Shown piece after piece: positions 15,830 to 25,039 of a DNA stretch of 64,000 nt (positions are counted from its first letter, which is position 1; the number at the start of each line of letters is the position of its first letter). The notes beneath the pieces were generated by a model that searched no databases, was not told the DNA's origin, and was given only the letters and a program-made list of their open reading frames with translations. The stretch lies in assembly GCA_016192035.1 (NCBI GenBank), contig JACPUW010000044.1:1-64000 (forward strand). Direction: 5' to 3'. The position numbers and the translations under genes are program-made. This DNA is from Bacteroidota bacterium. Its GTDB lineage: Bacteria; Bacteroidota; Bacteroidia; CAILMK01; JACPUW01.

Positions 15830-17950
15830 TTGTTTAGGCGGTTATTTGCGCCTAAAACCATAAAACCCTTGCAGGTTTATTTCCAATACCCTTACAGCTA
15901 CACTGCCGTGGCCATGTTGCTGGCCGCTTTGGCCACATGGTGGCTGTACCGCAAGTTTAGGATGCAGTATGACGCGGGTAATCCGGCATTCTGGGCTATG
16001 GCCACATGTAGGTTCTCTGCATTGGCCATTGTGGCGCTTTTGGTTTTGGTGCCGTTCATCCGGTTGATCCGCACCTACCTTGAGCCGCCCATCATAGCCA
16101 TTGGCCTTGATAATTCAGAGTCACTTACCCTAGTGGACGACTCGGTGCTCCAGGGCCTGGAAATGGGGCTTGAACAGATAACCCGTTCGTTAGATGACTA
16201 TGACATTGAATATTTTGTTTGGGGACAGGGGGTAGGCACCGGGGCTTGGAACCACCAAGAGACCAGGACAAACATCCAATCATGGTTGCAGTTTGCCAAT
16301 AACCGCTACCGCTACCGCAACCTGGGCGCATTGCTCACCGTATCCGATGGGGTGTACAACCAAGGCGGCAACCCCCAATACAGCACGGGCCTGCTCCGCG
16401 CCCCACACTATATCATAGCACTGGGCGACACCACGCCCCCCTGCGATGCCAGAATAGCATCGGTCAACTTTAACGATTTGGCATACAAAGGCAACCAGTT
16501 TCCCATAAAGGTGAGTGCCGTGGCCGAAAACCTGCCCAAAGGCGATATTTGGCTGGCCCTGGAGCATGAGGGTAAGGAACTGGCCCGCCAAAACTTGCGG
16601 ATAAAGGAGGGAAAGAACTTTTGGGAAGCCAATTTCCTGGCCGAAGCCAAAGAAGTAGGCGTGCAGAAATACCTGGTGAAACTGGAGCACAAGCCAGGAG
16701 AGTTGACTTATGAAAACAATGAGTATGTAGTGTTTGTGGAGGTAATGGATGCCGATAAGTCCATACTTATAGCCTACGATGCCCCCCACCCTGATGTGGC
16801 CGCTTTGAAGCGATCCCTTACCCGAAACCGAAATTTTGCCGTGGATGGTTGGTGGGTGAACGACACCGAGCGCAAACACGAACCCGCCGACCTGGGCAAG
16901 TACCACTTGGTGATAACCCACAACCTGCCCAGGGCCAACAATCCCAAAACAAACAAGATTTTCAAGGAATCACCCGCACTCTTCATGGTGTTTGACAATA
17001 CCGTGAATTTTCAGGCAATGAATACATTGCAACAACTTATTAGGGTGCAGGCCAAGGGCAATTCGGCCAACGAGGTGAGCGGCACCCTTAACCCGCAATT
17101 TTCCGCATTTGGACTTCCAGTCAAGAGCCCTATCAGCCCCAATGATTATCCGCCCTTGATGGCTCCCTTTGCCGATTTGGCAATTACAGGGCAGCACGAT
17201 GTGCTACTCTATCAGCGAATTGGACTCATTGACACAAAATACCCCTTGCTGGCCATAGGCCAAACCGAAGAAAAGAAAATGGGGTTCATGGCCGCAACGG
17301 GCATTTGGCGCTGGTATATGCATGGATTTGCCGCACAGGGAAATGCCCAGTACCTCGACGATATGATAGGCCAAACGGTGCAGTTCCTGGCTACCAAGGA
17401 AGACAAGCGGCGCATGCGCCCAAACAAGTCAAAATACCTGTTTAAGGAAACTGAAGACGTGGTGTTTGCCATTACATATTACGATAAAAACTTCAATCCC
17501 AGCCCCAACGCCAATGTGGAGATGCGGGCAATTGATGAAGAAGGCAAGGATTATGTGTTTGGTTTTGCGCCTACCGGCAATTACTATGAAATGAACGCGG
17601 GACAACTGCCGCCGGGCGAATACGCCTACACCATATCGGGCAGTTTGGAAAATGACCGACATGAACTCAAAGGCCGGTTTACCGTGTCGGAGGTGAGGCT
17701 GGAGCGTGCGCAGCCAGTGGCCAACCACGGCCTGCTCTTCCAGCTGGCCAACGACAACAACGGGAAACTGTATTACCCTCACCAACTGGATGAATTGGCC
17801 AGCGTGCTGAAAGAGGGACAGGGGATGGTACCCATACGACATGAAAAAGCCCAAATTACCGAACTCATACACAACAAATGGCTATTTGTGCTTGTAATAT
17901 TGTTGCTCACAGCCGAATGGATATTGAGAAAACACAACGGTGCATATTGA
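15830..17950 (+). CDS. Membrane-anchored vWA-like (BatA-type) protein
   Basis: 706 aa. Two N-terminal membrane helices (about residues 25-45 and 58-80), then a large extracytoplasmic part, then a C-terminal helix KWLFVLVILLLTAEWIL near residue 690. The stretch IIAIGLDNSESLTL keeps D-x-S-x-S of a vWA metal site, although the rest of that domain is diverged; LLTVSDGVYNQGG resembles the later strand with S-D-G. This matches long vWA-domain membrane proteins of Bacteroidota without known function. The start is TTG at 15830: an in-frame stop at 15809 leaves no room for an upstream start, and the next ATG is inside the first helix. Its TGA overlaps the next gene's TTG. Confidence 0.72.
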   Translation: MFRRLFAPKTIKPLQVYFQYPYSYTAVAMLLAALATWWLYRKFRMQYDAGNPAFWAMATCRFSALAIVALLVLVPFIRLIRTYLEPPIIAIGLDNSESLTLVDDSVLQGLEMGLEQITRSLDDYDIEYFVWGQGVGTGAWNHQETRTNIQSWLQFANNRYRYRNLGALLTVSDGVYNQGGNPQYSTGLLRAPHYIIALGDTTPPCDARIASVNFNDLAYKGNQFPIKVSAVAENLPKGDIWLALEHEGKELARQNLRIKEGKNFWEANFLAEAKEVGVQKYLVKLEHKPGELTYENNEYVVFVEVMDADKSILIAYDAPHPDVAALKRSLTRNRNFAVDGWWVNDTERKHEPADLGKYHLVITHNLPRANNPKTNKIFKESPALFMVFDNTVNFQAMNTLQQLIRVQAKGNSANEVSGTLNPQFSAFGLPVKSPISPNDYPPLMAPFADLAITGQHDVLLYQRIGLIDTKYPLLAIGQTEEKKMGFMAATGIWRWYMHGFAAQGNAQYLDDMIGQTVQFLATKEDKRRMRPNKSKYLFKETEDVVFAITYYDKNFNPSPNANVEMRAIDEEGKDYVFGFAPTGNYYEMNAGQLPPGEYAYTISGSLENDRHELKGRFTVSEVRLERAQPVANHGLLFQLANDNNGKLYYPHQLDELASVLKEGQGMVPIRHEKAQITELIHNKWLFVLVILLLTAEWILRKHNGAY

Positions 17951-20900
17951 AACAGGTGAAATACATAGCCTTGCTGGCCTTGTTGGCTTGCCCGGCACCT
18001 GGGGCATGGGCGCAGGGCTTTCGCACCGAGTTTGGCAAAAACCGCCTGCAAACCAAGCCATATGACTGGAAGTTCTTTAAAAATGACCAGTTTGATGTGT
18101 ACTACTATCTCACAGGCCGTGACCTGGCAGTGTTTGTGGCTCAGGAGGCGGGCTACCACATTAATGAAATAGAGTCATTCTTTGATTTTAGGCTGGACAT
18201 CAAGATTCAGTTTGTGTTGTACAACTCTAAATTGGACTATGGCCAGAGCAATATGTTTCTGGAGCGCGATGCCTATAACATAGGCGGTACTACCCGAATC
18301 ATTGGGGCTACCTGCTTCATATACTACCCGGGCAACCACTTTGATTTTGTGAGGAACATACGGCAGGGTGTGGGCCAAGTAGTGATCAATGAAATGCTCT
18401 ATGGCGGCAGCGTGCAGGAACGCATTCAGAATGCCACACTCCTCCACTTGCCTGACTGGTATGTAAATGGACTTGTGAACCACGTGTCGCTTGGATGGGA
18501 CCACGAACTGGATTCCCGTCTTAAAAATGCCATTCTCAGTGGCAAGCTTAAAAAAATGGGTGCCCTCAAAAAGGAAAACCGCGACCTGGTGAGCCAGGCT
18601 ATGTGGATGTATATAGACCGCCGATACGGCAAGGACGTCATTTCCAACATACTGTATGTGTCTAGGGTGAACAAGAACCTGGAGAGTGGGTATTTATATG
18701 TGCTGGGCAAAAACCTATGGGAGGTGTATGACGAGTGGTACCAATTTACACTGGGTTACTACCAGAACCAGGCATTGACAGGCAACGAATACTCTGAAAG
18801 GATAGCCTTAAACAAACGCTTGTTTAAAAACAAGGCAGCTACCCACATGGCGCTGAGCCATGACCAGGGCCATTTGGCCTTGGCCACCAATATGCTGGGC
18901 AAAGTGAAGCTCTATACGGTGGATATGGCCACAGGCCAAGCCCAAAAGATATTTGCCATGGGCTACAAGAGCCTGTCAAACGAACCCGATTTCAGCTATC
19001 CGGTATTCTGCTGGGATAGCCGGAAGCGGGTACTGCACTATGTGTACGAAAAGAAAGGGGTGCCCTGGTACGTGCAGTACGACCTGGCCACCAAGGGCAC
19101 CGTGCGCAAAGAACCGCTCACCCAGATTCAAAGGGTCTATTCCATGAGCATGTCGCCCGACGGCAGGAGCATTGCCATCTCGGGCCTTAAAAATGGACGA
19201 ACGGATATCATGGTGCTCGATGCCACCACGGCTTTTGTGCGCTCCATAACCAACGATGACTACGACGACCTAGACCCCATTTTTACCAAAGGCGGCGAAG
19301 AGATCGTTTTTAGCAGCAACCGTCCTTCAACGGCATTTAAGGAATTAAAGAAGTTTCAAAACAACTTTGATTTCGCCGAGAGCTTTGACCTCTATTCCTA
19401 TGACTACAAGGGGAAAGCTGAATCATTTAGCCGCATCACCCACACACCTTCATTTAACGAAACCCAGCCCAGGATGTATGGCGATAGCCTACTGGCTTTT
19501 GTGCACGATGAAAGCGGATACCTAAACCTGGGCATACTGGAGCAACACCACAGGTATGATGGATTGCAGGTTATTGTTAAGAAAAAGAACAATTTAATTA
19601 GCCCAAATGATACAGTTTACCTCCCATCGAAGGCCGATTATGAGGCTTTTATCAAGGAAATGGACGACTCGGCATATGCCAATATTTCGCGCATAGATAC
19701 CCAGGGGGTATTCTTTGACACGGCCCACCTCTACCAGGCCACCGACTACAGCGAAAATGTGATGCACTATGAGCTCACCCGTGAGGGGAAGGCCTATCAC
19801 CTGGGTATGCATGACAATCTGTATGGCGTGTTTGCCACACAACTTAAGCCTATGGGCCAACTGGTGCCACTCAAAGGTGGCCAAGCCAGAAACTACATGG
19901 GAATGATGGCCGACCCAGTCAATGATGAAGTAAATAACAGTAACGACGGGCCTAGCCCCAAAGACAGTTTCCCATACTACTTTATTACTGGGTTTGAAGA
20001 CTTGGCCACACAGGGCGACGAAAACGAAGGAAAGGAACAGGCCCCGCTGCTAGATAGCAAAAAAAACCTGGTGAACAGCGGGCGGGATGACGAAACCGGC
20101 CGCGACCAATCGAGCTATTATTTCCTGGCCTTTGCGCCTGATGAGGTAATTACCCAATTTGATATAGGGTATTTCAACACGCCATACCTGCCCTATGCAC
20201 CCGGCGACAACTCCGTGAACTTCCCCGGACTCAGGGGCTTGTCGCGCATTGCCGTGAGCGATATGTTTAAGGACTACCGTTTGGAAGGCGGGGTGCGCCC
20301 TTCTGTTAACCTCAACAGCCTAGACTACTTTGGCCGCTACCAGAATTTTAAGAAAAGAATGGACAAGGAGCTGGCCTACTATAGGATGGGCAATAGGGAA
20401 TCCAATGATACCACCAGTTTGAAAACCGTGGTACAAGAGCTCAGGTACGTGCTAAAATATCCTTTTACCGAAGTGGCAGCCTTGCGCGGACATGTGTTTG
20501 CCAGGCAAGACAACAAAGTGGCACTGGCCACCAGCCGCGATGCACTTTTGGCCGAACCCGTTCCGGTATATTGGGTGGGCGGCAAGGTGGAGTTTGTGTA
20601 TGACAATACCATGGCCGACGGCGTGAACACCCTTTACGGAACCCGATATAAGCTCTATTATGAAAACTTTACCCAGTTGGCCGACAACAAGATACTGCAT
20701 ATAGTAGGCGGTGATTTCAGAAGTTATCTTAAGATTTACCGCAACTTTATATGGGCCAATAGATTGGCCTTTGCATCATCACTGGGTAAACATAAGGTGG
20801 TGTACTTTTTGGGCGGTACCGAAAATTGGCTTGCCCCCAGGTTTAACAATGAAATCAGCGTGGATGAGGAGCGCGACTATGTGTTTAAGTCAGGGGCGGT

Positions 20901-21297
20901 AAACCTTAGGGGATTTCAGCAAAACATAAGAAACGGGGCATCCTATTGTGTGGTCAACTCCGAGTTTAGGCTGCCCTTATTCAGGTTTTTTTCCAATAAG
21001 CCCTTAAAATCCAATTTCTTGGAAAATTTCCAAGTGGTAGGTTTTGGCGACATTGGGGTTGCCTTCAATGGTTACTCGCCATTTGACGAAGAAAATGCGT
21101 TCAACAAAAAGGTGTTTTATGCCGACCCGGTGCGCGTGGAGCGTTGGAGCCTGCGCAAGCCTGTGGTAGGGGGCTATGGTTTTGGCCTGCGAAGCAATGT
21201 GTTGGGCTACTTTGTGAGGCTAGACTGGGCTTGGGGGCGTGAGGCAGGCATAGAACCCAACCGGGTGGTGTACCTCAGTTTGGGCACCGATTTTTAA
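17947..21297 (+). CDS. Large exported protein: peptidase-MA-like region, TolB-type propeller, Omp85-like barrel
   Basis: 1116 aa from the TTG at 17947, which overlaps the upstream stop as TTGA; an earlier ATG (17878) would add residues that spoil the signal peptide (KYIALLALLACPAPGAWAQ). Residues about 40-260 resemble the gluzincin-like peptidase MA region, but the zinc helix reads VGQVVINEMLYG instead of H-E-x-x-H. A propeller follows (SMSPDGRSIAISG, DPIFTKGGEEIVFSSNRPS). The last 350 residues look like a surface-antigen/Omp85 barrel: GAVNLRGFQQN, then GYGFGLRSNVLGYFVRLD and a terminal Phe. Probably an outer-membrane protein; function unknown. The coupling to the vWA-like gene suggests joint action. 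Confidence 0.75.
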   Translation: MKQVKYIALLALLACPAPGAWAQGFRTEFGKNRLQTKPYDWKFFKNDQFDVYYYLTGRDLAVFVAQEAGYHINEIESFFDFRLDIKIQFVLYNSKLDYGQSNMFLERDAYNIGGTTRIIGATCFIYYPGNHFDFVRNIRQGVGQVVINEMLYGGSVQERIQNATLLHLPDWYVNGLVNHVSLGWDHELDSRLKNAILSGKLKKMGALKKENRDLVSQAMWMYIDRRYGKDVISNILYVSRVNKNLESGYLYVLGKNLWEVYDEWYQFTLGYYQNQALTGNEYSERIALNKRLFKNKAATHMALSHDQGHLALATNMLGKVKLYTVDMATGQAQKIFAMGYKSLSNEPDFSYPVFCWDSRKRVLHYVYEKKGVPWYVQYDLATKGTVRKEPLTQIQRVYSMSMSPDGRSIAISGLKNGRTDIMVLDATTAFVRSITNDDYDDLDPIFTKGGEEIVFSSNRPSTAFKELKKFQNNFDFAESFDLYSYDYKGKAESFSRITHTPSFNETQPRMYGDSLLAFVHDESGYLNLGILEQHHRYDGLQVIVKKKNNLISPNDTVYLPSKADYEAFIKEMDDSAYANISRIDTQGVFFDTAHLYQATDYSENVMHYELTREGKAYHLGMHDNLYGVFATQLKPMGQLVPLKGGQARNYMGMMADPVNDEVNNSNDGPSPKDSFPYYFITGFEDLATQGDENEGKEQAPLLDSKKNLVNSGRDDETGRDQSSYYFLAFAPDEVITQFDIGYFNTPYLPYAPGDNSVNFPGLRGLSRIAVSDMFKDYRLEGGVRPSVNLNSLDYFGRYQNFKKRMDKELAYYRMGNRESNDTTSLKTVVQELRYVLKYPFTEVAALRGHVFARQDNKVALATSRDALLAEPVPVYWVGGKVEFVYDNTMADGVNTLYGTRYKLYYENFTQLADNKILHIVGGDFRSYLKIYRNFIWANRLAFASSLGKHKVVYFLGGTENWLAPRFNNEISVDEERDYVFKSGAVNLRGFQQNIRNGASYCVVNSEFRLPLFRFFSNKPLKSNFLENFQVVGFGDIGVAFNGYSPFDEENAFNKKVFYADPVRVERWSLRKPVVGGYGFGLRSNVLGYFVRLDWAWGREAGIEPNRVVYLSLGTDF

Positions 21298-21329
21298 GCC
21301 CGGCGCACAGGAATAATTGGCCAGTTAGC

Positions 21330-21815
21330 TTAAAGCCCCTGGCTATACTTGAGCCCCAGTAGGTTTACCACGGCTTCAGCCGCTTCTTCACCCTTATTGC
21401 CCAGCGCGCCGCCGGCGCGGGCCAGGGCCTGGTGATGGTCAAGTACCGTGAGCAGGCCATACCCCACTGGCCGCAGTGTGTTCAGGGCCAGTTCGCTTAG
21501 CCGTTGGGTTACTGAATCGGCTATAAATTCAAAATGTGGCGTTTCCCCCTTTATAAGGCACCCAATGGCTATAACCCCATCATACCTTCCGGTTTCAAGC
21601 ATGAGTGCTACGCCCAGGGGCAGTTCAAAGGCCCCGCTCACCGCTTGCCGCTGTATCTGCGAGGGGTGTATGCCTATACCGGTGAGATACTTGGCCGCAC
21701 CATCGGCCAGTAAGGTAGTTATGTCGCTGTTCCACTGCGCCCATACTATGCCAAACCTGCTCGATAGCGCCCTAGGGTGTGCCGGCAGTTTCTGGAATTC
21801 ATGGCCGGCGTTCAC
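21330..21815 (-). CDS. ribH: 6,7-dimethyl-8-ribityllumazine synthase
   Basis: Penultimate step of riboflavin synthesis. 161 aa, family length. Family stretches: FGIVWAQWNSDIT (substrate pocket), VSGAFELPLGVALML, GCLIKGETPHFEFIADSV and LLTVLDHHQALARAG with the catalytic His region. The usual P-G-A-F-E is S-G-A-F-E, and the usual T in L-T-x-x-x-x-x-Q-A is kept. The start is GTG at 21815, immediately next to the stop of the TPR gene at 21816, so translation is coupled. Other rib genes are not nearby. Confidence 0.95.
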   Translation of the reverse strand: MNAGHEFQKLPAHPRALSSRFGIVWAQWNSDITTLLADGAAKYLTGIGIHPSQIQRQAVSGAFELPLGVALMLETGRYDGVIAIGCLIKGETPHFEFIADSVTQRLSELALNTLRPVGYGLLTVLDHHQALARAGGALGNKGEEAAEAVVNLLGLKYSQGL

Positions 21816-22502
21816 TTATTTTCGGTTTTGTGCCCGGCTTATATACTTGTCTATCTGTGAGCCTATGCTGGTGCTGGCGTATTTCTCCTTTATCAGGGTG
21901 TATGCAGCCACGGCCTGGTCATACTTACCCAGGTGTTCATACACCTGCCCGGCTTTTTTCAGGTACATGGGCGTGGTAAACTCATTGTCGCTGGCATCCG
22001 CAGCCTGGCTATAGTACTTGGCGGCCTTTTCATATTCGCCCAGTTCACTGTAGGCATCGCCTGCCGCGCCCAATCCCATGGGTTGGAGCATGGTGCTTCC
22101 CGAACCAAAAGAAGATAGGTAATCGGCTGCTGCCTCATAGTGCTCCTGCGACTTGGTGCTATCGCCTTCAGCGCCCAGTTTTAGGTGGCAAATGCCGGCA
22201 TAGTACTTGGCCAATTTACCCGCTTTGGTAAGGCCGTATTTGCTGGCTACCTCCTCAAATCCCATAAATGAAGGGTTTCCGTTGAGCGCCAGTTCAAAGG
22301 AGTCCTTGCCAAAGTATGATTCGGCGTAGAACATATTTCCCAGGGCTTTTTCTTCGGCGGGCTCTAGGTATAGCCTGGTATAGCCCACGTACAGTAGGGT
22401 GATGCCCACCAGCGCTCCGCCTATGATGCTGAGGGTTTTTTGGTGTTTTTCAATGGGGTTAGCTGGGCGTACCAACTCTTCTTTTTCAGTCTGCTTGGCC
22501 AT
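21816..22502 (-). CDS. Membrane-anchored tetratricopeptide-repeat protein
   Basis: 228 aa. One membrane helix (about residues 24-45, LSIIGGALVGITLLYVGYTRL) near the N-terminus, then at least three TPR-like helix pairs, clearest in GAAGDAYSELGEYEKAAKYY and KAGQVYEHLGKYDQAVAAY. The layout (short cytoplasmic tail, one helix, periplasmic TPRs) is like YfgM/BamD-adjacent helper proteins, but I cannot assign a role. Lies between pdhA and ribH on the same strand, 33 bp after pdhA. Confidence 0.8.
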   Translation of the reverse strand: MAKQTEKEELVRPANPIEKHQKTLSIIGGALVGITLLYVGYTRLYLEPAEEKALGNMFYAESYFGKDSFELALNGNPSFMGFEEVASKYGLTKAGKLAKYYAGICHLKLGAEGDSTKSQEHYEAAADYLSSFGSGSTMLQPMGLGAAGDAYSELGEYEKAAKYYSQAADASDNEFTTPMYLKKAGQVYEHLGKYDQAVAAYTLIKEKYASTSIGSQIDKYISRAQNRK

Positions 22503-22535
22503 GTATCGGGGTCAATTGTGTTATGTACGGTGTTG

Positions 22536-23528
22536 TTAATCTTGAAGGTATGGGTAGTCGGCTTGCATATACACATCGGTGTACAATTCACTATCGGGCG
22601 GATAGGGTGAATCTTCGGCAAATTGTACTGACTCATCTACCTGTGCCAGCACCTTGGTTTCTATATCATCAAGTGTTGCCTGGTTAGCATAACCCTTATC
22701 GAGAATTGTTGCCCTTACCTGTTCTATTGGGTCAATACGGCGGTATTCTTCCACCTCTTCGCGGGTACGGTATTTGGCTGGGTCGCTCATGGAGTGGCCT
22801 TTATACCTATAGGTCTTAATTTCCAGCAGGGTGGGTATTTGTTCGGTGCGGGCGCGGTTGCAGGCATCGGCTATGGCCTGGTGCACACTTTCCACCTTCA
22901 TGCCGTCCACTGCCTGGTTTGGCATATCATAGGCCTGGCCCAGCCGGTGCAGGTCGGTCACGTTTGACGTGCGCGCTACCGAAGTGCCCATGGCGTACAT
23001 GTTATTTTCTATGATAAACACCACTGGCAGCTTCCAGGTCATGGCTATGTTAAAGGTTTCATGCAGGGCGCCCTGCCTTACCGCCCCATCGCCCATGAAA
23101 CACAGGCATACATTGTCAGTGCCCTGGTATTTTTCGGCAAAGGCGATACCGGCGCCGAGGGGTATTTGCGCCCCTACTATCCCGTGTCCACCCAAAAACC
23201 TTTTTTCCTTGTCAAACAAGTGCATGGAGCCGCCCTTTCCTTTGGTGCATCCGGTAATCTTGCCATACAGTTCGGCCATGACCGCGCCGGGCGAAATACC
23301 CATGCCCAGGGCATGTCCGTGATCGCGGTAGGCGGTGATTACCTTGTCATTGGGGCCCATGGCGCTCATCATCCCGGCCACTACGGCTTCTTGACCTATA
23401 TATAGGTGGCAAAACCCCCTAATCTTGGTCCCATACAGTTGGCCGGCCCGCTCTTCAAAGCGCCGCATAAGCAGCATGAGCTCGAACCAATACAGGTAAT
23501 CAGCTTTTGAAAAGGCCTTTTTTGCCAT
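22536..23528 (-). CDS. pdhA: Pyruvate dehydrogenase E1 component, alpha subunit
   Basis: Thiamine-diphosphate-dependent decarboxylase subunit of the pyruvate dehydrogenase complex, giving acetyl-CoA. 330 aa from the ATG at 23528; the open frame runs 42 codons further up but lacks family similarity there. The TPP motif is clear (MGDGAVRQGALHETFN ... IIENN), as are RFEERAGQLYG, HLYIGQEAV and the phosphorylation-loop-like RYKGHSMSDPAKYR. The beta subunit and E2 are not in the window. A 16-bp palindrome lies 10 bp before the start. Confidence 0.95.
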   Translation of the reverse strand: MAKKAFSKADYLYWFELMLLMRRFEERAGQLYGTKIRGFCHLYIGQEAVVAGMMSAMGPNDKVITAYRDHGHALGMGISPGAVMAELYGKITGCTKGKGGSMHLFDKEKRFLGGHGIVGAQIPLGAGIAFAEKYQGTDNVCLCFMGDGAVRQGALHETFNIAMTWKLPVVFIIENNMYAMGTSVARTSNVTDLHRLGQAYDMPNQAVDGMKVESVHQAIADACNRARTEQIPTLLEIKTYRYKGHSMSDPAKYRTREEVEEYRRIDPIEQVRATILDKGYANQATLDDIETKVLAQVDESVQFAEDSPYPPDSELYTDVYMQADYPYLQD

Positions 23529-23538
23529 CGATATGACG

Positions 23539-23554
23539 TTTTTACGCGTAAAAA
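23539..23554. promoter_or_regulatory. Perfect 16-bp palindrome before pdhA, candidate operator
   Basis: TTTTTACGCGTAAAAA reads the same on both strands. It lies between the pdhA ATG (23528) and a near-consensus -7 box (TATTTTCG, minus strand, 23565-23572), so it would fall in the first bases of the transcript. The T/A arms around a CG centre are typical of an operator for a dimeric repressor; the regulator is unknown. Confidence 0.45.
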
Positions 23555-23619
23555 AATGAGCGCACGAAAATAGGTATTCTCTTGTCACATTCTGGTAAGG
23601 CAATGATGGGCATGGCCCA

Positions 23620-24309
23620 CTACGCCAAGCTGTACAATATGGCTTCCAGGTCAATCACGGCTTGAACAGCCGTTTTGCCAATGGCGCGTATTCCTCGGTG
23701 CAGTCCCATTTCATGTGATTTGGGGTCAACAAGTATTTTGTGGCAGTTAAGTGGTGCATGGTGCATAAGCCCAGCAGCGGGATATACCTGGAGCGAGGTG
23801 CCTATAATGAGGAGTATATGGGCACTGCGCACCAGTTCAAGGGCCATAGGATAGGCTGGCACCGATTCGCCAAACCAAACGATATAGGGCCTTAACTGGC
23901 CACCCATGGGGCACCTGTCGCCCAAGTGTATGTCTTTTTCTTGGAGATGAACTACATACGAAGGGTCAAGGGTGCTGCTGGCCTTTGTGATTTCGCCGTG
24001 TAGGTGCAGCACCTTGGAGGAACCAGCCCTTTCGTGCAGGTCGTCCACGTTTTGGGTAACTATGCGCACATCAAACCTGGACTCTAGTTGGGCCAGAAAA
24101 GTATGGGCTTTATTTGGCTGGGCCTCCCGCACGTTTTTCCGGCGTTGGTTGTAGAAGTCGAGCACCAATCCAGGATTGGCACGCCATCCTTCCGGGCTGG
24201 CCACTTGGGTCACCTCATGCCCCTCCCAGAGCCCTCCCGCATCGCGAAAAGTAGAAATTCCGCTTTCGGCGCTAATACCGGCCCCGGAGAGCACTACCAG
24301 TCGTTTCAC
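23620..24309 (-). CDS. cobB: Sirtuin-family NAD-dependent protein deacylase, zinc site degenerate
   Basis: 229 aa. NAD-binding GAGISAESGISTFRDAGGLW, QNVDDLHERAG, the catalytic His104 in HLHGE, and the late GTSLQVYPAAGL are all present. Tyr53 and Arg56 in FYNQRR are the pair that in class III sirtuins (CobB, SIRT5) recognises succinyl/malonyl-lysine, so desuccinylation is a fair inference. The zinc-binding module normally has four Cys; here the region SSTLDPSYVV...LGDRCPMGG keeps one. The start is GTG at 24309, abutting the stop of the exonuclease gene. Last gene of lipB-exonuclease-sirtuin. Confidence 0.9.
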   Translation of the reverse strand: MKRLVVLSGAGISAESGISTFRDAGGLWEGHEVTQVASPEGWRANPGLVLDFYNQRRKNVREAQPNKAHTFLAQLESRFDVRIVTQNVDDLHERAGSSKVLHLHGEITKASSTLDPSYVVHLQEKDIHLGDRCPMGGQLRPYIVWFGESVPAYPMALELVRSAHILLIIGTSLQVYPAAGLMHHAPLNCHKILVDPKSHEMGLHRGIRAIGKTAVQAVIDLEAILYSLA

Positions 24310-25035
24310 TTATTTTGGCATTTGTATGTGCTCATTATCAACAAATTCCCTAGATGTGAGCCGACAGTACAGATGTGCCAGGCCCACCACATCTTTTTGG
24401 CAGTAAGTGGCAATACGGGGCAGGTCGTGGTGCTGGTGATACACCGCATATACATCAGCACCGCTTATGTCGTCTTTGGGTGATGGGATACCAAAAGCTT
24501 TGGTCAAGGTTTGAAGGGAGGTAAAATGCTTGAAATCACCAAAAGACCACATGCGCATGGTGTCCAGGAGATGGGTATTGTCCCAGGGTTTGGCCCCCAT
24601 GATTTCAAGGCCCTTGGGCAGTGGGATTTGATTAATGAGGAAACGGCGGCACAGGTAGGGAAAATCAAACTCTTGGCCATTGTGGGCGCAGAGATAGCGG
24701 TACCGCTTGCCAAAATGGGCATTCAGAAGGTCGGCAAAGGGTTTGAGCACATCGACTTCCGAATCGCTAAAGAATGAGGTGACCCGGAATTGCCTTTGGG
24801 CAGGGGATTTGGTGAAGTAGCCCACCGAAACGCAGATGACCTTGCCAAATTCGGCATATATACCCGCCCGCTGATAAAGAACATCAGGTTCATCCCCATT
24901 TCTATGTTTGGATAGAAGTTCCGCTTTTTTGGCCCATAGTATGTTCCATTCAGGGTCAAGCAGGGAGGGGTCGGCCTGTTGAGGTACCGTTTCAATATCC
25001 AGAAAAAGAATGTGTTCCAATTTGTGGTTTTCCAT
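24310..25035 (-). CDS. Predicted 3'-5' exonuclease, PolB-exonuclease-like
   Basis: 241 aa of the DEDDy superfamily, class of stand-alone domains related to DNA polymerase B proofreading domains. The acidic residues can be seen: Asp13 and Glu15 in FLDIET, Asp in HNGQEFDFPYLCRR, and Y-C-Q-K-D-V near residue 215 for the Tyr/Asp pair. It should be a cytoplasmic metal-dependent nuclease; the physiological substrate is unknown. It begins 4 bp after lipB and abuts the sirtuin gene. Confidence 0.85.
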   Translation of the reverse strand: MENHKLEHILFLDIETVPQQADPSLLDPEWNILWAKKAELLSKHRNGDEPDVLYQRAGIYAEFGKVICVSVGYFTKSPAQRQFRVTSFFSDSEVDVLKPFADLLNAHFGKRYRYLCAHNGQEFDFPYLCRRFLINQIPLPKGLEIMGAKPWDNTHLLDTMRMWSFGDFKHFTSLQTLTKAFGIPSPKDDISGADVYAVYHQHHDLPRIATYCQKDVVGLAHLYCRLTSREFVDNEHIQMPK

Positions 25036-25039
25036 GGTG

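Noticed and set aside
16280-16921. 213-aa minus-strand open frame within the vWA-like gene
   Set aside because: It lies wholly antisense to a longer, well-structured coding region and has no family pattern.
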